Of a stretch of DNA of 11,044 nt, positions 4,425 through 11,044 are shown one piece after another. The notes under the pieces are model-generated. The model was not told the origin of the DNA and searched no databases. It worked only from the letters and a program-made list of their open reading frames with translations. The first letter of the stretch is position 1; each line of letters opens with the position of its first letter. A program made the position numbers and the translations under genes. Source of the DNA: Candidatus Solincola jinzensis (GTDB lineage: Bacteria > Actinomycetota > Geothermincolia > Geothermincolales > RBG-13-55-18); assembly GCA_015711875.1 (NCBI GenBank), contig JACVJG010000050.1, forward strand, positions 1 through 11,044, in the 5' to 3' direction.

Positions 4425-6644
4425 TCAGTCGCTGCGTGGAAGAGTGAAATAGAAGGTCGAGCCGCCGCCTGGATTGGATTCCACCCATATCCGCCCACCC
4501 CAGCTTTCCACCGCTTTTCTGGCCATGAACAGGCCGACCCCCAACCCCGGCGCCGAAGTCGATCCGCGCCTATAGAGATTGAACAGCTCATCCCTCAGCT
4601 CGGGCGGGATGCCGGGGCCGTCGTCGCGCACGAAGACTACCGTCTCGCCTTCCATGACCGCGGTGCCCACCTCGATATAGGGCGAATGCGGGCCCTGGTG
4701 GTGCTTGAGGGCGTTATCGAGGAGGTTGGCCATGCACCTGCGCAGGAGGAGGGGGTCAGCCGAGACCAAGCTCGGTTCGAAGGCGGTCTTGAGGCGGGGT
4801 TCAGCGTGCGGTGAAAGCGGAAGGAGCTCCTCCCACAGTTCGCGCGTGAGCGCATCCAGGTCCACGCGCTCGTTCACGGGCCCCTCGCCGCCCCGGCGTG
4901 CTAACTGCAGGAGTGAATCGATGATATGCTCCATGTTTTCGCACGCCCGGGAGCAGCGCTTCAGGAATTCCGTTTCCTCGGAGTCGAGTTTGCTGGCCGC
5001 GGAATCGCTCAGAAGGCGAAGGTAGCCGCTTATGCTAGCGAGCGGGGACCGGAGCTCATGCGAGATAGTATGGGCGAAGGCGTCAAGCTCCGTGTTGCGG
5101 CGGCGAAGCTCAGCCTCCAACGCCTTGCGCGAGGTTATATCAAGGTCTACGCAGAAGACCTCCACGCTTTTCCCCTCCATAACCAGGGGGATGAGGGTGG
5201 AAAGCACCCATCGCTCCGAGCCCTCACGGCTGCGGGTAGCCCACTCCCGTGGGGTGGTCGGTTTCCCATTGCTCCAAGTCTCCGATAGCAGCGCCTTGAA
5301 CTCGCGGGCCTCTTCCCGGTCCAGGATGAGCTCGTCAAGGGTCTTGCCCATGGCCTCCTGCCGCGAGAACCCGTAAAGCTCCTCTGAGGCTCGGTTCCAA
5401 TAGGTCACGTGTCCCTCGGCGTCGTAACCCTGCACCGCTATCATGGGTGCCTGGTCGATGGCTAGCTTGAAGCGCGCGGCGGCTTCCTCAGCGATGCGCG
5501 CCTCGACATCAGCCCTCCCATGTTGGGGAAGCTCCATTACCAGGCCGAGCATAAGCTTGCGCTCCCCGAGGTCCACGACACTGCCCGTGACCACGCATCT
5601 CTTGGTGCTGCCATCCTTGCACAATCCGGTGCCCACGAAGCCGGTGAAGTCGCCGCGGGAGATTTTCTCCAGCTCGAGTTGCGAGAGCTCGCGCTCCGGG
5701 GGGATATGCAGATCCTGCACGTGCATGGAGCGCAGCTCCTCCGTGCTGTATCCGGTAAGGCGGGTCGCGGCTGGATTGGTCTCGAGGATACGCCCGTCCA
5801 GTTCGCTTATGATGATGGCCTCATTGGCGTGCTCGAAGACGAGGCGGAAGAACTCCTCCGCCTCACGCGCTCGCATCTCCGCCCTGCGCTCCCTGGTGAC
5901 GTCACGCATCACCGCGAGGGTTGAAACGCCTTCGGAGTCCTCGATGATCGAGGCGGTGAGCTCGACGATTATCTCCTTACCGTCCTTGCGCAGCGCCTTG
6001 ATATCGTAGGTCTCCGGGATGCTCTCTCCCGCCTGACGCCGGCGGTATCGCTCCGCTATCATCTGGCGGGACTCAGGGGAAGCGAAATCCAGAAAAGGGC
6101 GGGAGGTCAGCTCGTTTTCGCTGTAGCCGAGGATCTCGCATAGCTTCGGGTTCACGTACACGAAACGGTCTCCTCTCGCCAGGGCAATCCCGGCGTTCAC
6201 GTGCTCCACCAGATGGCGGTAGCGACCCTCCGCCTCCTCCTTAGCGCGCTGCGCCTCACTCGCTTCCCACTGCTTGCGCAGGGTGATGGCCAGGCGTTTG
6301 AACTGCAGGGAGCCTGAGCGTTTGATGAAGTAATCGTTCGCTCCCTTGCGCAGGGCTTCCGAGGCCACCTCCTCGTTCCCCTGCCCGGTGAGGAATATGA
6401 AGGGCATGGAGGGATAGCGGCCTCGCACCTCCTGAAGCAGGTCAAGGCCGTCCATGCTCCCGCCCAGGGCGTAGTCGCTCAACACCATGTCGATGTGTTC
6501 ATCGTCAAGGATGCGCAATGCCTCCTCGGCGCCTGAGGCGCCCAGCACTTCCAGCTCCGGGTCCTGCATCTCGAGGCCTCGCCGGATCAGCACGGCATGG
6601 TCTTCGTTGTCCTCGACGTGCAGAACGCGAATCCTTTCCGCCAC
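4425..6644 (-). CDS. Receiver-PAS-PAS-PAS sensor histidine kinase
   Basis: Cytoplasmic signalling protein of 739 residues with no signal peptide or membrane span. Domains in order: a receiver at about 5-122 (acidic pair Glu11/Asp12, phospho-acceptor Asp57 in LSDYAL, Thr86, Lys108); three PAS domains at about 140-252, 264-375 and 390-505; a HisKA helix pair with His529 in SHELRSPL; and a HATPase domain with Asn644 (N box), DDGPGIP at 674-680 (G1) and GLGVGLF at 700-706 (G2). All catalytic residues are present. The GTG at 6644 is chosen because AAGGGG lies seven bases upstream and because the receiver fold begins a few residues later; the upstream in-frame ATG (6749) has no such site. No response regulator gene is adjacent, so it may phosphorylate its own receiver or a distant partner. 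The PAS domains show no residue that names a cofactor, and the signal sensed is unknown. Confidence 0.93.
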   Translation of the reverse strand: MAERIRVLHVEDNEDHAVLIRRGLEMQDPELEVLGASGAEEALRILDDEHIDMVLSDYALGGSMDGLDLLQEVRGRYPSMPFIFLTGQGNEEVASEALRKGANDYFIKRSGSLQFKRLAITLRKQWEASEAQRAKEEAEGRYRHLVEHVNAGIALARGDRFVYVNPKLCEILGYSENELTSRPFLDFASPESRQMIAERYRRRQAGESIPETYDIKALRKDGKEIIVELTASIIEDSEGVSTLAVMRDVTRERRAEMRAREAEEFFRLVFEHANEAIIISELDGRILETNPAATRLTGYSTEELRSMHVQDLHIPPERELSQLELEKISRGDFTGFVGTGLCKDGSTKRCVVTGSVVDLGERKLMLGLVMELPQHGRADVEARIAEEAAARFKLAIDQAPMIAVQGYDAEGHVTYWNRASEELYGFSRQEAMGKTLDELILDREEAREFKALLSETWSNGKPTTPREWATRSREGSERWVLSTLIPLVMEGKSVEVFCVDLDITSRKALEAELRRRNTELDAFAHTISHELRSPLASISGYLRLLSDSAASKLDSEETEFLKRCSRACENMEHIIDSLLQLARRGGEGPVNERVDLDALTRELWEELLPLSPHAEPRLKTAFEPSLVSADPLLLRRCMANLLDNALKHHQGPHSPYIEVGTAVMEGETVVFVRDDGPGIPPELRDELFNLYRRGSTSAPGLGVGLFMARKAVESWGGRIWVESNPGGGSTFYFTLPRSD

Positions 6645-6765
6645 CTCTAGACCCCTTACAAGATGCTCATGTCGCGGTGCGATGCTGCTGCGGGTAACGC
6701 TGGACAAAGCGCCGTACGGTGAGACCCAGTTTTCATACCCCCTTGCCAAACCTGGTTCGATACAA

Positions 6766-6771
6766 ATTATA
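6766..6771 (-). promoter_or_regulatory. Candidate -10 box for the sensor kinase gene
   Basis: TATAAT on the minus strand, about 120 bases from the GTG start, which would give a leader of roughly 115 bases. It abuts a perfect 10-bp palindrome, ATCTCGAGAT (6771-6780), in the spacer region where a regulator could bind. No clear -35 box. A promoter nearer the gene cannot be excluded. Confidence 0.4.
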
Positions 6772-6832
6772 TCTCGAGATCAGGCCGAAAGTAACCGCTG
6801 CTTCCCTGCGGGCTCGCGGCTTGCGCTGGGTT

Positions 6833-6838
6833 TATAAT
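6833..6838 (+). promoter_or_regulatory. -10 box for leaderless ribonuclease D transcript
   Basis: Exact TATAAT ending six bases before the ATG at 6845. At normal -10 to +1 spacing, transcription starts at the A of that ATG, so the mRNA has no 5' leader. There is no ribosome binding site and no good -35 box upstream. Confidence 0.65.
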
Positions 6839-6844
6839 ATGCGC

Positions 6845-7960
6845 ATGACGGATTTCAAATATGTAGGAGATCGCGAGACGCTGGAAGAAGCCATAGATAT
6901 GCTTCGCGGTTGCCGCAGCATATCGGTGGATCTCGAATCCGACAGCTACCACCATTACTCCGAGAAGATAGCCTTGGTGCAGGTGTGCGGCAACGGGAAC
7001 ATCTTCATCATGGACCCCTTGGAGGTCGACTTGTCCCCGCTCGCCAGCGTCCTCAGGGACGGTGATATCGAGAAGGTGTTTCATGACGCCGATTACGACG
7101 GCCGCATGCTCCTGACCTTCTTGGGCGTAAGGCCAACCCCGCTCTTCGACACCATGATCGCGGCCCGCATCCTGGGCAAGGAAAGGGTGGGGCTGGCCGA
7201 CCTGTTGGGGGAGTATTTCGGCCTGGAGATGGACAAGAGGTTCCAGAAAGCCGATTGGTCGCGCCGACCCCTCACTCTCGAGATGCTGGAATATGCCGCC
7301 CTCGATGTTGCTTACCTGGCTTCCCTGCGTGACCGGCTATCAGACGAGCTCGAGAAAGCGGGAAGGACATCCTGGGCGCGTGAGGAGTTCGAGCGTTTGC
7401 TGGAAGGACTTGAGCCCATGCCCGAGCGCACGGTGGACGTCTTGCGGGTCAAGGGGGCGAGGGAGTTGTCTCCCCGCCAGCTCGCCGTATTGCGCGAATT
7501 GCTGTGGTGGCGAGAGGAAAAGGCCATGGAAGGCGACGTGCCCTCATTCAAGATCGTTGGCAACGACAGGCTTCTGAAGGTGGCGCGGGAGTGCCCGCGC
7601 AGCAGGGGACAGCTCGCGGCTTCCAAGGCCTTGTCCGAGAAGCAGCTCGCCCGCTTCGGCGCGGAGGTCCTCAGGGCGGTGGAGAGGGGTATGCGCGCAC
7701 CGCATGACCAGCTTCCTTCTTTCCCCGCACCCACGCGCCATAAGCGCGATTTCGCGGTGGAGAGAATGCTGCGAGAGCTTAAGGATTCGCGTGACCGCAA
7801 GGCGGCGGAGCTGGGCATGGACCCGGGTTTCCTCATGCCCAATGCCACCTTGAAGGCGGTCGCCCGCCTCAAGCCCGCCGACGCCGGCGAGCTGGAGGAA
7901 AGCGGCCTTCTCAAAGGCTGGCGGCTGCGCATAATGAAGGAGATCCTCTACGGGGGATGA
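6845..7960 (+). CDS. rnd: Ribonuclease D (DEDDy 3'-5' exoribonuclease with HRDC domains)
   Basis: A 371-residue 3'-5' exoribonuclease of the RNase D type, acting in tRNA 3' maturation and trimming of structured RNAs in the cytoplasm. The DEDDy exonuclease domain covers about residues 5-170: Asp29 and Glu31 (VDLESD), Asp85 (HDADYDGRML), and Tyr150/Asp154 (EYAALDVAYL). An HRDC domain follows at about 205-285, and a second HRDC-like domain at about 300-371, the layout known for RNase D. Length is normal. The start at 6845 is chosen because a TATAAT box lies six bases upstream, implying a leaderless mRNA. The ATG at 6839 overlaps no ribosome binding site either and lies too near the -10 box, and the longer frame back to 6719 would read through the promoter. 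It is divergent from the sensor kinase; no operon partner follows. Confidence 0.93.
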   Translation: MTDFKYVGDRETLEEAIDMLRGCRSISVDLESDSYHHYSEKIALVQVCGNGNIFIMDPLEVDLSPLASVLRDGDIEKVFHDADYDGRMLLTFLGVRPTPLFDTMIAARILGKERVGLADLLGEYFGLEMDKRFQKADWSRRPLTLEMLEYAALDVAYLASLRDRLSDELEKAGRTSWAREEFERLLEGLEPMPERTVDVLRVKGARELSPRQLAVLRELLWWREEKAMEGDVPSFKIVGNDRLLKVARECPRSRGQLAASKALSEKQLARFGAEVLRAVERGMRAPHDQLPSFPAPTRHKRDFAVERMLRELKDSRDRKAAELGMDPGFLMPNATLKAVARLKPADAGELEESGLLKGWRLRIMKEILYGG

Positions 7961-8304
7961 CGGCTGCAAGCGACGGATCAGCTTCCGGAAAGCGCGAGGG
8001 CTTGGGTGTGAGGCGTTGACCATACGGGCCTTCTTAGTGATTACTCCAGAAGATAGAAGGAGCGATGAAAAAACCGTCCGGGTCTCATCTCTCCCGTGCC
8101 AGCCGTCTTACTTGAACCTCGACATGATGATCGCCTCATAGAGAGCGTCGATGATCGCCAGCGCTTGTGGCTTTATGGTGGAAAACATGCCATCCGGCAT
8201 CCGGAGGAACCGTCTCAGCCTAGTTCCGCATCTCTCTTGTCTCATGGGCCTGAGAGTGGCCCGGCTCCAGTGGCAGCAACGGCTTTTGCGCGAGAAAACG
8301 GGCT
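7961..8304. other. 344-base convergent region, mostly non-coding
   Basis: Lies between the ends of the ribonuclease D gene (+) and the zinc-ribbon gene (-). No convincing terminator is seen: a GGGCC/GGCCC hairpin at 8246-8262 has no T-run. It contains one doubtful minus-strand small frame (8108-8245). It also has a plus-strand 16-codon frame at 8065-8115 with an AGGAG-type site, too short to credit. Confidence 0.5.
8108..8245 (-). CDS. Possible small protein of 45 residues, doubtful
   Basis: I do not recognise this. The frame starts at ATG 8245 with a weak AGG upstream and stops with TAA at 8108-8110, about 60 bases after the zinc-ribbon gene and on the same strand. The first third is Arg-rich and poor in GC-type codons. 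The last 30 residues (from MPDGMFSTIK) have the codon use of the neighbours and form a plausible amphipathic helix (ALAIIDALYEAIIM). It may be a real small downstream gene, the remnant of a decayed longer gene, or chance. Confidence 0.25.
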   Translation of the reverse strand: MRQERCGTRLRRFLRMPDGMFSTIKPQALAIIDALYEAIIMSRFK

Positions 8305-9273
8305 CTAAACGCCGCCGTGGGGAGCGCCGCACCTGCGGCAGAACCTCTCCTCCGCCGATGCCCTGGGATAACCACACTTGCGGCAATATAGGGCGGTTGG
8401 GGCGGAAACGTCAGCTGCGGTTTCGGTGGTGCTTGAGCCGGAAGTCGGTGGCGTGTCGCTCTCCCCGGCCGTGGGTCTGACCACTCCGGGAGCCATCGGC
8501 GGCGCGGAAGAGGGCTTTGAGGCCCACTTTTCGGTTATGTCGGTAGGCGGCTGCGCGGCCGTGGCCATGTCGGGGGTGGACCTGCGTGTGAACAGATAGA
8601 GCAAGGAAAGGAAAGACAGGGCCATTAACAGCGAGAATACGACGATCAGGACCTTCTTGTTCTCCGCCATGAAACCCTTTCCGCTTTCCGCCTTCGGAAG
8701 CCTGTAGGCAAGAGTACCAGTTCTCTCGTCGAAATCGGCGTGTTGTGCGCCCGCAGGGAGTTTTATCACCACCCTCTCCTCCAAACCCATGGTCTCGAAC
8801 AGGGTCCATTCGTTGTTCAGGTTCCACGCCGCCTCCAGGACCACCTCATCATCGCCCTCACTCACGAGGGTGTAATCTCCATAGCCGAAGACCGTCCACC
8901 CGTCCTTCAGGAGGTAGGCCAGGCCCGGGGTGTCGAAGGAGATGGTGACCGCGGCTTTGCGCGCGTTGATATCCACGTCGAAGTTCTCCACCTCTCCCAC
9001 GTTGCTGTCGGATCGGTAACGGCGTGACAGAAGGTCGGGGTTCTCCTCGAAGATGTAACCGTACTCGTCAAACCAGGCTTGATCGTAGGTGATGACATCG
9101 GTGATATGGGCGTCGCCCACCTCGTTGAGCTCGATGCGGTATTCCTCACTGAGGGCGAATCCCTCCCCTTCTCCCAGCTCCTGCCCCACAGCCGCATGAG
9201 GGAAAAAGACGAGGAGCGCAGCCATAAGTGGCAGCAGCGCAAAGGCGCGCATGTATGCCATTCTCTCTACCAT
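8305..9273 (-). CDS. Secreted-domain, single-pass membrane protein with cytoplasmic zinc ribbon
   Basis: A 322-residue protein of no family I can name. An N-terminal signal peptide (about 1-30, core FALLPLMAALLVFF, possible cleavage near AAVG/QE) leads to an extracytoplasmic domain of about 170 acidic, beta-rich residues. One membrane span follows at about 206-228 (VLIVVFSLLMALSFLSLLYLF), then RR, which places the C-terminus inside. A Pro/Ser/Thr-rich linker (about 230-292) ends in a zinc ribbon with Cys297, Cys300, Cys312 and Cys315 (two CxxC pairs). The ATG at 9273 overlaps the last codons of the transglutaminase gene and has GGGGGTGAT upstream; later ATGs at 9261 and 9252 are less likely starts. 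Overlap and layout imply translation coupled to the transglutaminase-like protein and a shared envelope role. The zinc ribbon may mediate protein contact inside the cell (inference). Confidence 0.85.
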   Translation of the reverse strand: MVERMAYMRAFALLPLMAALLVFFPHAAVGQELGEGEGFALSEEYRIELNEVGDAHITDVITYDQAWFDEYGYIFEENPDLLSRRYRSDSNVGEVENFDVDINARKAAVTISFDTPGLAYLLKDGWTVFGYGDYTLVSEGDDEVVLEAAWNLNNEWTLFETMGLEERVVIKLPAGAQHADFDERTGTLAYRLPKAESGKGFMAENKKVLIVVFSLLMALSFLSLLYLFTRRSTPDMATAAQPPTDITEKWASKPSSAPPMAPGVVRPTAGESDTPPTSGSSTTETAADVSAPTALYCRKCGYPRASAEERFCRRCGAPHGGV

Positions 9274-10370
9274 ATCGGCATCACCCCCCGTTGCCAGGCG
9301 TCCTCGATATCGATGAGGATGTAGCTCCCATCCTCGATGGCCCCCTCGATCTCGCTTGCGGCGATATCCACGCATTCCGCGGCGGTGACCTCGGGGCTCG
9401 TCTCGCCCGGGAAGTGGCTCAGGGTATAATCCTTGTCCACGAAAGTGGACTCGATGCCGAACATCTCCCCGCTGTTGGGAAGCTCGATGACCGGTATGGC
9501 GTGGCCGGGGATGAGGGCCACGTATGATCGGATGCCTATGGCCTCCATGAGCGCGGCCATGCAGATGGCGAGGTCCAGACAGGTGCCGGATGCGCGCTCC
9601 AGGGTCTCGTGCGGGTATTGCACGTATTGCGCGGTGCGCTCCGACCAGTAGCTGAGCGGCTCCTGGATGTACTTTACTCCCAGCTGGCGCATGACGTCGA
9701 AGCAGCGAAGGAACGCGGTGTAGACGTCGTCGTCGTTCATGTTCGTCTCCAGTCCCGAGCCTATGGTGTTGGCCACGCCCTTCACCGTCTCATGGTTGGG
9801 GGTGACGAAAGCGGCGATCATGGGGTAATTGTCGAAGGCGTCGGTGAAGGTCAGGATATCCTCCTCCGCCAGGTCGGTGAAGACGAAATCGTTCCTGCCC
9901 AGCAGGAATATCTTTTCCGTGTCCTCTATGGGCTTGTCCAGCCCCTCGTATTCGTAACGCACCGTGAGCTCCACCGGGGTCTTGGAGGTGATCGCCTTCA
10001 TCTTGTCGTCGTACAGGTTTGGCCAGCAGTAATCACGCACCGTTTGTCCCGGCAGGATCTCAGGGTACGTCTCCGTGGAGGTCCAGTCGCAGTAGCCCTC
10101 GATCTTATAGGAGATGCGGAAGTCCCTCACCGGAACATCGCCCACGTTCTTAATGAGGGTTTTTGCCGCCCAGAAGTTCTGGTTATCGTCCCCGTATATC
10201 TTATAGGCGGCGGTTAGCAGTTCTTCTCTTGGGTGCAGTTCCACGTCCAGTTTGACCTCCCCACCCCCGTTTCCACCCCCGGCGGTAAGGGCCAGTACCA
10301 GGCCAGCGGTGGACCCCAGGAAGACCAGGGCGGCGATAAGTGAAAGGATGGCTCGCGTGGACCTGCTCAT
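9267..10370 (-). CDS. Membrane-anchored transglutaminase-like (papain-fold) protein
   Basis: A 367-residue exported protein. Residues 1-30 form a signal anchor or signal peptide (core AILSLIAALVFLGSTAGLVLAL), followed by a Gly-rich linker. Residues about 38-155 look like a beta-sandwich domain, with Cys94 and Cys115 that could form a disulfide. The transglutaminase-like core lies at about 190-315: Cys264 in ASGTCLDLA and His290 in IPGHAIPV are the expected nucleophile and base, and Glu307 or Asp312 could complete the triad. The segment before the Cys (YVQYPHETLERASGTC) is typical of bacterial transglutaminase-like proteins. Members of this fold cleave or cross-link peptide or cell-wall bonds, and the real substrate is unknown. 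The start at 10370 has GGAGGT seven bases upstream. It is first in an operon with the zinc-ribbon membrane protein, overlapping it by seven bases. Confidence 0.88.
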   Translation of the reverse strand: MSRSTRAILSLIAALVFLGSTAGLVLALTAGGGNGGGEVKLDVELHPREELLTAAYKIYGDDNQNFWAAKTLIKNVGDVPVRDFRISYKIEGYCDWTSTETYPEILPGQTVRDYCWPNLYDDKMKAITSKTPVELTVRYEYEGLDKPIEDTEKIFLLGRNDFVFTDLAEEDILTFTDAFDNYPMIAAFVTPNHETVKGVANTIGSGLETNMNDDDVYTAFLRCFDVMRQLGVKYIQEPLSYWSERTAQYVQYPHETLERASGTCLDLAICMAALMEAIGIRSYVALIPGHAIPVIELPNSGEMFGIESTFVDKDYTLSHFPGETSPEVTAAECVDIAASEIEGAIEDGSYILIDIEDAWQRGVMPIW

Positions 10371-10416
10371 GGCGTTTACCTCCGGCCGTTCTATGGACGC
10401 GGCTTACGTGAAGACC

Positions 10417-10422
10417 ATTATA
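10417..10422 (-). promoter_or_regulatory. -10 box for the transglutaminase/zinc-ribbon operon
   Basis: Exact TATAAT on the minus strand, about 47 bases from the ATG at 10370, leaving a leader that holds the GGAGGT site. The -35 position reads CCAATT, a poor match. It lies within the 80-base divergent region shared with the thymidylyltransferase promoter. Confidence 0.55.
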
Positions 10423-10436
10423 CCCTTCTCGTGTGA

Positions 10437-10442
10437 TAAAAT
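10437..10442 (+). promoter_or_regulatory. Extended -10 box for leaderless thymidylyltransferase transcript
   Basis: TAAAAT preceded by TGA, an extended -10 element, ending eight bases before the ATG at 10451. Transcription would start at or within a base or two of the ATG. No ribosome binding site is present between them, which supports a leaderless mRNA. Confidence 0.5.
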
Positions 10443-10450
10443 TGGCATTT

Positions 10451-11044
10451 ATGGAACTGAAAGGGTTGATACTTTCCGGGGGAGAGGGGACGCGCCTGCG
10501 TCCCATAACCCACACCAGCGCAAAGCAGCTGGTGCCCGTGGCTAATAAGCCCATCCTCTTCTACGGTATCGAGGCTCTCAGGGATGCGGGCATCCGAGAT
10601 ATCGGCATCATCGTGGGGGATACCGAGGCGGAGATCAGGGCGGCGGTCGGAGACGGTTCGGCGTGGGGCGTGCAGGTGACCTACATCCGCCAGGAAGCCC
10701 CGCTGGGCCTGGCGCATGCCGTGCTCACCGCTGAATCCTATCTCTCCGACTCCCCCTTCGTCATGTACCTGGGGGATAACCTCATAAGGGAGGGTATCTC
10801 CGCTTTCGTGGAGGAGTTCCGGCGCAAGGACGTGGAGGCGCTCATCCTCCTAGCCCGCGTGGAGGAGCCGCAGCGCTTCGGGGTGGCTGAGCTGGAAGGG
10901 AACAGGATAGTCAGATTGGTGGAAAAGCCCAAGGAGCCGCCGAGCGACCTGGCGCTGGTGGGCGCGTACATGTTCCGCCCCTCTATTCTGGAGGCGTCCC
11001 GTTCCATCAAGCCCTCCTGGCGCAACGAACTGGAGATCACCGAT
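10451..11044 (+). CDS. rmlA: Glucose-1-phosphate thymidylyltransferase, long form (3' end outside window)
   Basis: Makes dTDP-glucose from dTTP and glucose-1-phosphate, the first step of dTDP-rhamnose and related deoxysugar synthesis; cytoplasmic. The first 198 residues are visible and the frame is still open at the window end; the long-form family is about 350 residues. The nucleotide-binding signature [12 protein letters not shown] is at residues 9-20, Lys25 follows in [11 protein letters not shown], the metal-binding Asp109 is in YLGDN, and VEKPKEPPS is at 157-165. The [18 protein letters not shown] and [13 protein letters not shown] segments match the long form (RmlA_long/StrD type) rather than the short E. 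coli RmlA type. The ATG at 10451 is the only start consistent with the fold; it has no ribosome binding site. It is divergent from the transglutaminase operon. Whether the sugar goes to cell wall, surface polysaccharide or a secondary metabolite cannot be seen here. Confidence 0.93.
   Translation, partial: MELKGLILSGGEGTRLRPITHTSAKQLVPVANKPILFYGIEALRDAGIRDIGIIVGDTEAEIRAAVGDGSAWGVQVTYIRQEAPLGLAHAVLTAESYLSDSPFVMYLGDNLIREGISAFVEEFRRKDVEALILLARVEEPQRFGVAELEGNRIVRLVEKPKEPPSDLALVGAYMFRPSILEASRSIKPSWRNELEITD

Noticed and set aside
6645..6749. Extending the sensor kinase to an ATG at 6749
   Set aside because: The extra 35 residues are not part of a receiver fold, and the GTG at 6644 has a strong ribosome binding site that the ATG lacks.
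8065..8115. A 16-residue plus-strand frame after a GAAGGAGCG site
   Set aside because: The site is good, but the peptide is too short and without any supporting context. A chance match is likely.

Overview
The window looks like chromosomal DNA from a high-GC bacterium, most plausibly a member of the Actinomycetota. The grounds are GC-rich third codon positions, several TetR-family regulators next to acyl-CoA metabolism genes, and two genes whose start codons sit just after a -10 box with no ribosome binding site (leaderless starts, common in actinobacteria). The lineage is an inference; there is no rRNA or marker gene to fix it. I see no tRNA, rRNA, CRISPR array, insertion sequence or phage gene.

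Layout. Bases 1-749 hold the C-terminal part of an acyl-CoA dehydrogenase (+), cut by the window edge. Facing it on the minus strand is a two-gene operon of TetR regulators (2124 down to 893). A 552-base non-coding stretch with a diverged 31-bp direct repeat separates it from a small hypothetical gene (2874-2677, -). Next comes an operon of a TetR regulator followed by a VOC/glyoxalase-fold protein resembling methylmalonyl-CoA epimerase (4283 to 3092, -). It has a good intrinsic terminator, an extended -10 promoter and a 19-bp imperfect palindrome that looks like the regulator's own operator.

A large cytoplasmic sensor kinase (6644-4425, -; receiver, three PAS domains, HisKA and ATPase) is divergent from a ribonuclease D gene (6845-7960, +) that appears to be leaderless. 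After a 344-base mostly non-coding stretch there is a translationally coupled minus-strand pair. One gene encodes a membrane-anchored transglutaminase-like protein (10370-9267). The other encodes a secreted-domain, single-pass protein with a cytoplasmic zinc ribbon (9273-8305). A compact divergent promoter region then leads into a long-form glucose-1-phosphate thymidylyltransferase gene (10451 onward, +, cut by the window end, also apparently leaderless).

How the genes fit together. The left third reads as regulated acyl-CoA/fatty-acid metabolism: a dehydrogenase, an epimerase-like protein and three TetR regulators. The middle holds sensing and RNA-processing genes. The right end concerns the cell envelope, with an uncharacterised exported transglutaminase-like/zinc-ribbon pair and nucleotide-sugar synthesis. 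The least understood items are the transglutaminase/zinc-ribbon pair, the tandem TetR operon, the small gene with its flanking repeat, and the leaderless promoters.
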